Positions 49,829 to 60,622 of a DNA stretch of 64,000 nt are shown here, piece by piece. A program made the position numbers and the translations under genes. Positions within the stretch are counted from its first letter, which is position 1. The number at the start of each line of letters is the position of its first letter. The notes beneath the pieces are model-generated. The model was not told the origin of the DNA, searched no databases, and saw only the letters and a list, made by a program, of their open reading frames with translations. Source of the stretch: Serinus canaria (Eukaryota > Chordata > Aves > Passeriformes > Fringillidae); the NCBI RefSeq assembly GCF_022539315.1, contig NC_066317.1, positions 53,486,435 through 53,550,434 on the forward strand, read 5' to 3'.

Positions 49829-49897
49829 TTTTATTATCCATCTAGAGTTACAGAAGAGCTAGGGAAGCTCTTCTGGAACTCTAGATCGATAATAAAA
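49829..49897 (+). repeat. Long fold-back: 32-bp arms, 5-base loop
   Basis: The arms 49829-49860 and 49866-49897 are reverse complements with two mismatches, at 49839 (C facing C) and 49850 (A facing G), around the loop AGGGA. Weaker pairing continues outward for about seven bases. If transcribed it would form a very stable hairpin of microRNA-precursor size, but the loop is short and the stem nearly perfect. A local inverted duplication followed by two substitutions is equally good. Confidence 0.93.
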
Positions 49898-50969
49898 TGT
49901 TTAGTATCTAAAATTTTTCCATGCTGGAGTGTTTTCTTGGTTTTGATTACTTAGAGGCTTTTTGACAATTGCTTAAAAGAGCAATTGAGGCCAAACAGAC
50001 TGTATTATCCTCAGCTTTGAAGGTTATTTTTTGGCTTTTTCATTCTCAGAATTTTTCAAATAATATTTCATATTTAACCTAAAAACAATTTATGGCTGGA
50101 GAAGATACTCCTTTTTACTAATGTTCTTTGTTATCATAATAAAAATCTGTTATCTGCCTACCTCCGTTGTTTAAATTTGTCATACCTAAAAATTTGTGGA
50201 AACTATCTATTCTTGAATAAAGATACAAATAGATCTGAATTTGATCTTTCATGAAGTCTAGATTCAATAATTTGAAACCAGTTTTGGTGTGTCATTCTCA
50301 CAATCAGTATGCATAGAGGTGTATGTATGTGTACATCTAGAATATTTGTGTGCTTGTGCATTTAACTGATGTATTCAGCAGCACTTCAATTTGTACTAGG
50401 ATTGTTAAGAACTTCAAGCTTGGTACTCTATGGGTTCAGTAATCTTAACAAAAATTATTCCATGTTTTAAATTAGCTCTAAATTTCCACTGGGAAAAGAA
50501 TAGTATCACCTATGTAGAAAATTAGCCTGGGGCTTGACATATCAGAGCAGTCAAATCCTTGAGGAATCACTGTGCTCATCACTGCAGAGTGATGGTGTGT
50601 ATTGGGGAACAGGTTCAAAAGGAGTAGTAGTTTGACAAATCAAGTAAAATTCAAGTGACTTTTAATGCTGTCAGATTCAAAAGTCTTGCTCCTCAAAGTC
50701 TTTGATGATACCTGTTTGATTACATTGGTTCCCATATTTGGTACTGCTTTTGGTCTTTCTTCCTTTTGTTTTGTCAGTAGTGTTACCATTTTACTGACTG
50801 TCAGCTGAAAATGTCCCTCCCCTATATGTGTCCTCTCACATTTAGAAATTTTACATAATTGCTGTCAGATTTTGCTTCCCAATCTAGATTGATCTGCAGA
50901 ATGAGCTCCCTGGCCATTGCAATGTTTTTCAATATCTAATTTCTTTTTAAAAAGCCCAACCCTTAAAGC
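49898..50969. other. Unique AT-rich DNA, no gene seen
   Basis: A small 8-bp inverted repeat (CAATTGCT/AGCAATTG) occurs near 49967-49988. Nothing else is recognised. Confidence 0.4.
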
Positions 50970-51026
50970 AAATATAAATATAAATAATATAAAATATAAA
51001 TATAAAGTTAAATATAAAATATAAAG
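50970..51026 (+). repeat. ATATAAA-type low-complexity repeat
   Basis: Irregular units of AAATAT and TATAAA repeat over about 57 bp, made up almost wholly of A and T. Confidence 0.9.
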
Positions 51027-52136
51027 TTTTTAGATGTCATGCCTGTTGAGAAAACCTTCTTTAAGTAAACTAATGGCAATGTAGTGGAATTTTACCTGCC
51101 AGGATAACTGGCACATTAATTCCAGAAAAAGAGTGATATTTCTTTGTGTGTCACTGTTGATTACATTACTTACTGCCTATGTTTTTAGGAAAGAGAAGTT
51201 GGAAAAGTATTTAAAATGAGAATTTTAAATAAAAAAATCAAATTGAAGAGAGAGTGAGCAATGAAACATAGAGAAGAAAATGAACAAAATTAATAAAAAA
51301 GAAGGGGGTAAGTAATTATTTCAGCCTTTCAAAATGGAAGACATTTTCTCAGGAAGTGGTGCAACAGAAATGGGGGTGAGGACAGGACAGGTTGTGCAGG
51401 ACATCCCTTGTTTTCAGGCAGATCCTCAAGTACTTTTGAGTCAAGCACAGGCAACAGAAACATTCAAGAATAAAAACTGTTAAGTTCTGAATACTTTTGA
51501 AAATAAGGCTTGTACCTAAGGGGATTTGGGACCCCATCTCAAACTGGTCATGCACAGGTGTGTAAGCCAAATGTTTTCTTTCATTTATGAATTACTCTGA
51601 TAGGGGAGGAAAGGCAGAGGAGAAAGTGGGGGAACAAAGCCAGTTTTAGTGCCTATAAAGTGTTGTTTTCTGGGAAACAGCACTTGTTCATCTTCATTGT
51701 TGCTGTGTTACTACTTCTGCAGGTCAAAGTAAATCCACATTTTTTTGCTGTATCATACATTTTAATTGTGTTTGATATAGGTAGGAAGTTCAGAATTTTA
51801 AATATAGATGAATTATAGAAATGAAGGTTAAATAGGGGAAAAATATTTTCTGCTGAGGTACGCTGTGAAACAGTGTTATATTTTAGTAACACTTGGTTTT
51901 TAAAAAAAGAGAATGTGTTAAAAAACCATACTTTTTCAATGTCATGATTTGCATGATGAAACCTGAAAACCATTAAAGTGCTAAAGAAATCAAAAAATTA
52001 AAGATGACATTTCATCTTTAAACTATCACTAATACAAATTAGTGCCTCAGAATAAAATAAAATAAGGAAAATGTATAAATGAAATTTTGAATTTTCTGGA
52101 TTCCATGGTTTTTCTACTCTGTGTCTTGTAATTTAG
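51027..52136. other. Unique AT-rich DNA, no gene seen
   Basis: The region is A-rich around 51180-51300. No repeat family is recognised. Confidence 0.4.
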
Positions 52137-52254
52137 AGTGTTATTTGACTATATATCAAAATTTCCAATTTATGAACGAGCCTTTGTTGTGAACATATAC
52201 AAGGTACAAGCTTTTGACAATGGAAAACTTAATGATCCACAGCAAGAAAAGTGA
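52137..52254 (+). other. Weak candidate coding exon (+)
   Basis: After a modest acceptor (CTTGTAATTTAG, ending at 52136) the + strand is open for 38 codons to the TGA at 52252-52254. It reads VLFDYISKFPIYERAFVVN and continues with IYKVQAFDNGKL. The residue mix is protein-like for such AT-rich DNA. A donor-like AAG|GTACAA at 52203/52204 would split the frame. No family is established, and the acceptor's pyrimidine tract is weak. Confidence 0.12.
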
Positions 52255-52575
52255 GAAACAGCAAGCAATAACACATGGAAGTGAATTTACTAATTTCTTC
52301 ATTGTAAGATAATTATGGTTCTGAAATGCAGTGGAAAAAAAAAAGATGTTGAGATGCTGTGGTTAATGGGGGCCTATAAAACTGAAGTAGATGGAAGAGA
52401 ACAGATAGAAACTTGAGGAGAAATAGTCTGTCCAGAGATCTGCTTGCTTCTATAGTCTGAAATTCATAAAGTTTGGTGCCATGTAGAAATGTAATTTCCT
52501 TGGGTTTCCAGGAACTTGCATACTATAAATGAGCCCCTTCACTATGTTGTAATTATGACAGAAAAAAGAACTACT

Positions 52576-52722
52576 TAGAATCCTTAAATACTTCAGGTTG
52601 GAAAAGACCTCTGGGATCATTGAGTCCAACCACAAATCCAGCGCTGCCATATTCACCACTAAACCAAGTCCCCCAAATGCCACATCTGCGTGCTTTCTGA
52701 ACACCTCCAGAGGTGGTGGTAC
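52576..52722 (-). mobile_element. CR1 LINE 3' end, minus strand
   Basis: 'caggttggaaaagacctct' at about 52594-52612 is followed by 'gggatcattgagtccaacca', the 'agcgctgccatattcaccac' segment, 'ccaaatgccacatctgcg' and 'aacacctccag'. This is the reverse complement of a CR1 3' end in its usual order. It is truncated at about 150 bp and abuts the 3' end of another CR1, consistent with insertion into or next to an older copy. Confidence 0.92.
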
Positions 52723-52726
52723 TTAG

Positions 52727-53770
52727 GGAATCATAGGATAAATTGGTCTGAAAGCGTCTTCAGTCCTCTTGTCCAACCTCATACAGTGTGGCCAGGTCAG
52801 ACCAGGTTGCTCAGGTACTGACCAGTTGAATCTTTAATTCTCTGAACAAACTGAAGAACATTTAAGGCCAGCTTACTCCACTGGTGGGCTGTCCTTACAG
52901 GGAAAGGTGTTACTCAATATCCTGTCTGAACCTCTCTTGTTTTACCTTGGGCCCATTGTCTTCTGTGCTGTCACGCTCTGCCATAAAAACCCCAACTTCA
53001 CCCCTTCAGTGACCTTCCTCACAGGTGCTAGGGGATGCTTGGTAGGGGCCCTCAAAGCCATCTGTTTTCCAGGCAAAACATGCCTTGTTCCTTCAGTCTC
53101 TTCCCACAGGTCTGGTGCTCCGGTCCCCAAGCAGTCTTGAAACGCTCTGCTGAAATTTGTTGGTTCGTTGATGTGTTTCTTGTATTTGTGGGTGGGGTTT
53201 GGTATTCTGGATGTGGTCTGAGGAGTACTGTGCAGGGCAATCGTCCCTTCTCTCTGCTGGCCATGGTCCTGCTCACACAGCCGAGCAAACTGCTGGCCTG
53301 TGCTGCCAGTGCACGCTGCTGGCTCTCGTTCAGCTCCGTACACACCGAGAGTTTCCACTGGCCTGCTTCCCAGCAAAGCCCAGCATATATTGTATATTCC
53401 CTCCCAAGTGCAGGGCAGGGCTTTTGTTCTTGTTGAATTTCAGGAGGTTCCTATTTCTGTCTAAAGACAGGTGCCAGATTTGCCTTCTGCCTTCTTGGGG
53501 CCTGTCTTTCCCCTTTCAAAGGTGCCCCTTGCAAATGAGCAGCCTTGGATGCAGCCTGCCAGGTCCCATAAAAACCTTTTATGGGCTGAGTTCTTCTGAG
53601 ATACCTGAGTCAGTCATCTTCCACTGCTGGGCATCTCCTCCTCCAACTCTGCCTCTCAGTGCTGAGGCCTGGAGGACCTTTTTGGTGAAGACTGGATCAA
53701 AGAAGTCATGGAGTACTTCAGCCTTACCTGAGTGCATGGTCACTAAGTCACCTGCCTCCGTTGCTGTGTT
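52727..53770 (-). mobile_element. Older CR1 LINE, minus strand, ORF2 remnant
   Basis: The 3' end lies at 52727 ('gaatcataggataaattgg', then 'cagaccaggttgctcagg' near 52799). Higher coordinates give the C-terminal ORF2 region in reverse: 'gatgtggtctgaggagtact' near 53211, 'cacgctgctggctctcgttc' near 53312, and 'ccaagtgcagggcagggctt' followed by 'gttgaatttcaggaggttc' at 53404-53450, all matching CR1 reverse transcriptase coding blocks. Then 53650-53735 matches a block from further 5' in the element ('gtgaagactggatcaaagaa'), so the part between is deleted or too decayed to recognise. The 203- and 144-codon frames across this interval are by-products of CR1 sequence, not genes. It is dead and more diverged than the neighbouring copy. 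Confidence 0.85.
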
Positions 53771-53899
53771 CTCTGAAAAACAGGTAATTATTTTTAAAGG
53801 TTCTAATTAAAAGCATGGGCAATTTTTTGTGAACAAAGGTCAAGATCTTCCTGGCCCAGTACCTTGTTTCTGTTGTTAGGTATTCTGCACTTTTTCAGA

Positions 53900-54530
53900 G
53901 GATCCAGGCTGATATAAATGATGGAATAATCGGTCTGCAAGGAAACTTTCTATTTCAGCTGTTTTAGAAACCCTCTTTTCCTGAGATACAGGAGGGTGTT
54001 TATCCTTGATGTCCTTTGGACTATTTTTTAATGTCCTTCTTGACAGAGGTAATGTATTCAAGGGGAGTATATGTCATTAATTTGCAGTGATGGCAATATA
54101 AATGGCAGTATATTAATATTTTTCATATTCTGTATTCCCTTCTCAATACATCATGGCATCCTGTTCACTTTTTTTGACCCCTCATGTGTATTGAGCAAAT
54201 GTCTTCATTGAAGTGCCCGTGATGAATCTTGCATCTTTTTTCCTGAGAGGTTATAACTAATTCAGAACCCATCAGTATGTACAAGTGGCTTTAAATTTGT
54301 TCCTTCTAGTGTACCCTACTCTGCACTTTTTTCACTGTGAATTTCATCTGCTGTCAGGTTGTCCAATTACCTAGTTTTTTAAAGGTCCTTCTGGAGTTCC
54401 TCACAATCCTTTGTAATCTTGACTACCCTAAATAGTTCTCTGTAGTCAGCAGATTTCACATTCTTATTACTTAGAGCATGTCAGCTTTCAGTTATTAGTA
54501 AATATGAATAACTGTGCCTTTCATAGTATT
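53900..54530 (-). mobile_element. Ancient CR1-type LINE, minus strand
   Basis: Minus-strand translation near 54460-54360 reads KSADYRELFRVVKITKD and then CEELQKDLKKLGNWTT. This matches the FADDTKLFR-to-LGNWTT block of amniote CR1-like reverse transcriptases. Further on (54230-54170) MKTFAQYT and GVKKSEQDAMM follow, corresponding to S-x-KTSAQC and AVKKANSMLG. Frameshifts and stops are frequent. The stretch 54120-53900 fits the same element only weakly. It is older and of a different subfamily from the two CR1 copies just below it. Confidence 0.8.
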
Positions 54531-56133
54531 GATCGTTTGGACATGCTTTCTTCATGCACTGGTTATTTTTTCCTCCTTGTTCCTATTTCCAGTCATTTTC
54601 TTAGTCTTTCAGAGCATGGCAGGAATGCACCTATAAATGACTGGGTCACCCTGAATACCCATAGAGATGCACAGTAGCTACCAGGGCTGGTCTCCAAGGT
54701 GTCCTCAATGAAGTAAGTTGCCTTTGAGACCAGAACATGATCTTAGGTGGACCCAATTCCCTTGGAGACCTTCCCACCCCTCCAGAATATTTGACTTTCA
54801 AGACTACATATCCAGATTTCCTTAGTAAATTTATATGAAGAAGCTTCCAGAGGGTCTGTTTCATGTTCCTTTGCTCACTCTTCACTCAGACTGTTATGGC
54901 TGGGTTCTCAGGGCACTCCTGGTGGGATAGGGAATTCTGTTACACTCTATGTTTTGTGGTTTGTAACTTCTGTGGTAGCTAATAACCAATACTCTTTCTG
55001 GTTAAAGAGTAAAAATTGTGTACCTCTAATTAATGTGGATTGAGCACAACCTCATCCTCAAGGCTGGAAATGTAATAATGCAGCTGTGTTAGCCCTACTC
55101 TCTTGATCCTTGCTTCTTTCAGAACTCATGCAGTGTTTCCCAGCCCACCTTTGGGGCTGGAAACTGCTAAGCTTAAGATACTGTTTAGGAAACATGTATT
55201 GTGAAAACCTGACGAATTCTTGGGCACAAAAGGTTTATGATGGTTCAAGGTCATACTGAGCAAGTAATTGGAAGAGAGATCTGTTGAGAGTAAAATAGGC
55301 AAAAAACATCAAGAACAGAATATTCCATCAACTAGAAATAGCCAAGGTGAGGCAAGGACTTCGGAAGGAGGTGGTATCATATATTCATGCCCATTTCTGG
55401 CTTCTTTAGAGACTGGACATTGAGAACACAGTCAAAAACAGCTGAGAGCTCAGCCTGGTTCTGAACCAGCTCAGCTGTTCTTAAATTCTTAGAAATGATA
55501 AAAATACTAATGCAAACTTCATGCAGTCTGTAGAGCATATGCAAAATAGGATCTTTTTCTTCTGCTTGACCTTCAAATACTGTCTCTCTTTCTGCTGTGA
55601 GAATCATATGATGACAGATGGGCTCTAAGTGGGGTCAAATTTCCAAACAGATTTGAAACTGAGGAAGGCTCTTGGTCCTGAAAGGAGTAGACAGTAGAAT
55701 TTGTCAAATTTCACCCTCTTTAATCATCCTGTCTCTGACAACAGCAGTGTGATGGAGAGTTGTCCATTCCAGGTATTATTAATTGTGATGGATAGTGATT
55801 CCAAGAAAAAATTTAGCTTCCTGGCCAATCGCTTTGTTTAACCCAACTGTTGATACCTGCATGGTTTAATAGGAACAGGGGTCCTGCTGAAAGCTGTACT
55901 TCCAGAAGCTTACTTATATGATGTAATTGACTGTTTTGGGGACTCTGTTCACCCTTGTAATCTGTTTTTACACTCAATATGGTGACATTTGGGTTTGTCT
56001 GTTGCTTTTCTTCTCGTTATTTTTTTTTTTTAAATTGTTGTTGATTGATTGTTTGTGGTTTTGTTGTTTCTTTGGTTTGGGTTTTTTGGGATGCTTTATT
56101 ATTTAGCCATACTATTTTTTTCTTGACTTTTTA
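54531..56133. other. Unique DNA, no gene seen
   Basis: No further repeat is recognised. The poly-T tract with GTTT-rich flanks at 56019-56095 is low complexity. Confidence 0.4.
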
Positions 56134-56176
56134 CATATATATATATATGTATAAATATATATATATATATATATAA
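56134..56176 (+). repeat. AT dinucleotide repeat
   Basis: Alternating AT is broken only by GTATAAAT near 56149-56156. It is self-complementary and could extrude as a cruciform. Confidence 0.95.
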
Positions 56177-57689
56177 AAGCCTCCCGTGACTCTAATAAGA
56201 TACTTTTTAGTAGATTTCTATGGATTTTAGTTTCCTAACTCTCCCCTTTAGGCTTCACCTGATTTTCTTATTTAGGAAAAAGGCCCCTCTCGTACTTCAA
56301 GTTTAATGCACTGTCTGTTGATGTGATGACTCTGAGAGGGATCCAATTTAATTACGTTTTGACCACTGCTTCTTAATGGCTAAATCTTACTTCCTGAACA
56401 AGTCCCACTGTGTTACAAGAAACACATATTTTATGACTTCAGTGAGCTCCACAGTGGATTTCCATAGAAAGAAATAGGTTTATGACATTGAGAGTATTTT
56501 CATTCTTTCTTTAACCTAATGTGACACTTAGCCAGTTGGCAGTCGAGTAGCTGAGGATGTTCCTTGTCTCTGTTGCAACTGGTGCTGTTTGTGGGCACCC
56601 ATGTCTGCCAAACACATTTGAATTGCAGTTCTGGCTTCCCTTCCCAATCAAAGGGGGGTGCAGGGCCAGTACTTACCCACGTCAAGCAATGAGGGCTTTG
56701 TTCTTCTTGTCTGCGTGTGGGGGACAAGATGTGAATTTGGAGTCACAGTGCTCTTGCTCTTTATGTCAAGCCAGTTTTTTTAGCCTCTTGTGTTTCAAAA
56801 GAGAGAAGGTCTGGTGCTCAAGACTCCAGTGACAAATCTGCCTCCTGCTCTGCTTTGGGGCAGGCTTCTGACTAGCTGGTGCTAGTAAAATGGGATATTT
56901 CCAAGATCTGGTATAAAGATTTACAAAGGAATTTCAAATATAGGTGCCAATTTCAGATTTCTTGATTGTCTTGTCCCCACCCTGATGGTGTCTTGGATGA
57001 GAGTGTACTCCTGAATCCACAAAAGTCCTGTATTTCTGAAGAAATACATCCCACCTACATATATTTTTGCTCATGTCTGAGAGGAGAGTGGGGCCCCTTC
57101 TTTCCAAAAAACTTCTTTACTACTTGCCTCAATTTATTGAAGTGTAATCATCCTGATAAAACGCATTGCTTTTTATGGTGGCTGGTACATGGTTATAATC
57201 TCTTGATTGTTGCAGTAGTTAGTGATGCTTACTTGAGTTTCTGATCTTCTGATGCAATCAGCAGGCTAGGAAAGCTGGTGGTCTGTAGGTCAGTTGGGCA
57301 ACATGAGCCTTCACTGCCAAAACAGCACAATGTATCAGCAGATGAAATTAATAATTCTTCATAACACCTTTTCTTGCCCCTTTTTCCTAAACCTTAGTAC
57401 AAAACAATGGTATTTATTAGGTCAGATGATGTACATTGCTTCAAAACATTAATATGGGAAAAAATGAACAATTGTGATTAAAATTGATTTTTCCCCTTTG
57501 GGAAGTTAGAATAAAAAATGGTTACCTGCTCATTTATGAAACAGATTTATTCTGTTGACATGGAGGCTTGTTTGAAATGTAATTGAATTTCTGTTACCTA
57601 ATGGAAAGTGACAGTTAACAGTATTTATTTTCCATTTGTGTCTCAGTAGATAACATAACACAATTTTGATTTGTAGTTAGCTTTGGAAT
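56177..57689. other. Unique DNA, no gene seen
   Basis: No repeat is recognised. Frames of 75-92 codons at 56500-57244 lie on both strands without motifs. Confidence 0.4.
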
Positions 57690-57756
57690 CTGAGATTGTT
57701 CTATCTCTGTAATTGAAAAGATGGGAACACGATGGCCTATTACAATTCTGGTTTTG
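57690..57756 (+). repeat. 67-bp unique segment duplicated at 58376
   Basis: The segment from CTGAGATTG to ATTCTGGTTTTG recurs at 58376-58440 in the same orientation with about ten differences, including one 2-base gap. The flanking sequence is not shared. I know of no repeat family with this sequence. Confidence 0.85.
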
Positions 57757-58080
57757 TTTTTTTACACCAGTAAAGGCAACATTAATACAGTAAACAGCAT
57801 CTATTCCAGCTTAATAGTTGTACTGAGATGTTATTTTTGCATCCTGCCTTTCTCATTAGAAACTGCCACATCATGATCTGGATTGATAATTCTTCCATTT
57901 AGACACTCTGCAGCACCTAATTTCTATGAGCTATACCTCCCTTTTCTTGCCCACCTCAAAATAACTTTTTTACCTTTCAGCCAGAATGCTGTTCCTAGCC
58001 ATAACATGACAATTATATTCTTCATAGGTTTCTTCAACAATTTATTTTCATGATATGTATCTTGCTCACTTTGTATGGTA
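57757..58080. other. Unique DNA between duplicate and CR1
   Basis: Nothing is recognised. Confidence 0.4.
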
Positions 58081-59004
58081 AGTTGTGTCACTCAGCACCT
58101 AGAGGGCAGCCCCAGGATCAGGGCTGGCCAGCATGAGTTCATGGATGGCAAGTTCTGCTTGACCAACCCGGTCTCCCTCTGTTACAGGCTAACCCACTTA
58201 ATGGGAAGGGAAAGGCTGTGGATGTTTTCTAGCTGGACTTCAGTAAAGTCTTCACATAATTTTGCACTGCGTTCTCCTGGGGAAATAGCTGCTTATGGCT
58301 TAGATGGGTGCACTGTTTGCACCAGTGCAAAAAATTGGCTGGATAGCTGTGCCCAGAGGGTGGTGGTGAGTTCATCTGAGTTTGCTCTGTCTCTGATTGA
58401 AATGATGGGAGCATGATGGCCTAACCCAATTCTGGTTTTGTGTGATGATCGTCCCTGTGTACTCATCACTGGTAAGGCCATACCTCAAATCCTGTGCTCA
58501 GTTCCGGGCCCCTCACAGCAAGGAAGACATTGAGGGGCTGGAGTGAGTCCAGAGGAGGACAACAAACCTGGTGAAGAGTCTGGAGTGCAAGCCCTACAGG
58601 GAGCAGCTGAGGGAGCTGACGTTGTTTAGCCGGGAGAAAAGGAGGTTCAGGAGGGACCTTACACTCTCTATGACCTGAAAGCAGGTGGTAGTGAGGAGAG
58701 GGTCAGTCTTTTCTCCCAGATAACAAGAATTAGGACAAGAAGAAGACCCCTGAAGTTGCACCAGAGGAAGCCAAGATTGGATATTAGGAAAAATTTCTTC
58801 ACTGAAAGGATGGTCAGGCATTGGAACAAGATGTCCAGGGAAGTGGTGTATTCACTATCTCTGGAAGTGTTCTAAAGGTATGCAAATGTGGCACCTGGGG
58901 ATATTATACAGGAGAGAACACAGTGGTGCTGGGCTACCAGGCTTAATGATGTTTTCCAGCCTTAACCTTTCTTGATGGTCTTTTCCAACCTTAACAATAC
59001 CATG
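58081..59004 (+). mobile_element. CR1 LINE with internal deletion, plus strand
   Basis: The 5' part (58081-58375) codes a decayed stretch of reverse transcriptase: CLTNPVSLCYRLTHLMG, then a match to the VDVVYLDFSKAFD block (near 58218-58250), then NWLDSCAQRVVVSS. After 58375 the element jumps past the QGS, FADD and later blocks and resumes near 58460 with 'ctggtaaggccatacctcaa' and 'gtgctcagttccgggcccct'. The full 3' part follows: 'gctgagggagctgacgttgt', 'agattggatattaggaaaaa', 'aaatttcttcactgaaagga', 'ggcattggaacaagatgtcc' and 'ggtcttttccaaccttaac' at the end. The gap is filled by 58376-58440, a copy of unique upstream sequence. The element is dead. Confidence 0.92.
58376..58440 (+). repeat. 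Second copy of the 57690 segment, in the CR1 gap
   Basis: These 65 bases match 57690-57756 at roughly 85 percent and sit exactly where the CR1 reverse transcriptase sequence breaks off. They look like filler copied from nearby DNA during the deletion event. Confidence 0.8.
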
Positions 59005-60588
59005 AAAGCCATTGCTTCATCATTAATGTTAAAAGTAGTAGATAAGAACTTGGTTCTTGTATTATTACATGCCTTATGCTGCAGTTTCCCTGCTGCTTTT
59101 TATTTTGATTTCTGCTTACCCCTAAATGATTAGGCAGCTTTTTCACACAAAGGAAGTTATTTCCCTTAGAAGCCAATGGCTTCCCATTCCTACTGGTTCT
59201 TCTAAATCTGGTGGCACTGAAGGAGTAACATTTTTTGGAGAGGCAGTTGGCTTTCCTTTGTCATGATGAAACCTTTGCTGTCAAGGCCTGGTCACCATTT
59301 ACTTGCCTTGCAACTTGCACAGTTCTTACTGCGTTTATGAAGAAATCTAAGATGAGTGTTACATAGCAGGACCAAACATGGTGGAGGAGCTTGTTGTCAT
59401 AAAAGCAGAACAGTCCAAGTCAAGTGTTTGATCCCAGATGGTACAAGGTGGTGCTTCTCCCAGAAAGAAGAGAAGAAGGTGGCTGTCAGCCTCCATTCAC
59501 CCAACCTGCTTTCACCCAGATGGGCCAGAAGCAGGACACTAAACACTCACATTGGGTTATGAGCTTCTACTGCCAGTTTTGGTACACTATTTTAAACTTG
59601 TAAGTTTTAAAACAGTAGTTTTGCACTGTCCTATTACAGCATTTGGGAAGGGGTATGATTCAGATCATATTTTTGGTGTATTCATGTGTTATGTGCTCAT
59701 GAATTGAAGCTTTTTATAGTGGATCAGATATAACAACTATTAATTATTTTACCACCAGCTTTTTTTCTTTGGGCTGATGAATAAATTAAGAAGTCAGGTT
59801 TTTATGAGTCTTGAGTCCTAACTTGATTCAGGAAGAGAAAATAGAAATGTGGTACTGTGGTTTCTAAAATGGAAACTGAGTAGAGCTTCTGTGTACCAGT
59901 AACATGTTATCAAGAAGGATTGTTTCATTTGGATTGTTCTAAGGGATTGTGTGCATGAAAACCACAGAAAATGGATACAGATTTTTGAAAGTCCAGAAGT
60001 AGTTCCTGAAAATGGAGAAGCAGTGTGTTCTATAGCTCCTGCCTTTAGGTTTTTAAATTTTGTTTCAAATAAAAGAGTGTATATTTTCAAAGTTTACTTC
60101 ATTAAAACCTCAGTGATTTCTGATATGAGCTTCGTAGAACTTGAGTTTATTTATTCAATAAATAGATGAAATCATAAATAACAACAGTGCATAAGATAGC
60201 CTAAATTGACAAAAAACCAAATTAATTTGAGCATAGGACTTGCTGCATTGAATATGAACAAAAAATATTTCAATAAGAAGCATGAAATGTGTCATATTTT
60301 CAGAGCAGCCTTGAGCTGCTCTGCAGTACTCATAAACCACAGATTTTATCCTTGTCCATTGGTTGGCTTAAAATATTTATAATTTCAGATGTCTCTTGGT
60401 TAAAGACTTACTAATGAACAATTACTTAATAAACCATCTGTAATTGTACTATTTAATGTGTAAATATGCAGTTTGTAGTGATAGGATATCCAAGCCTGTA
60501 ATGGCTAAATATTTCAAGACATTTTAATGAGACCTGGATTGGAGATTTCAGTGGGTATTTCTATGCATACTTCTTTACATATGCAAAA
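59005..60588. other. Unique AT-rich DNA, no gene seen
   Basis: No repeat, RNA gene or exon is recognised. Confidence 0.4.
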
Positions 60589-60622
60589 ATACATGTACAC
60601 ATATGTATGTGTGTATATACAT
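60589..60622 (+). repeat. 34-base alternating purine-pyrimidine tract
   Basis: Every step from 60589 to 60622 alternates purine and pyrimidine (ACATGTACACATATG and onward), mixing AC/GT and AT steps. Such tracts can adopt Z-DNA or cruciform forms under supercoiling; the AT share makes Z-DNA less favourable here. Confidence 0.7.

Noticed and set aside
52942..53810. Long open frames of 203, 144, 133 and 97 codons on both strands
   Set aside because: They coincide with a decayed CR1 on the minus strand; openness on both strands reflects the GC-richer CR1 sequence, not a gene.
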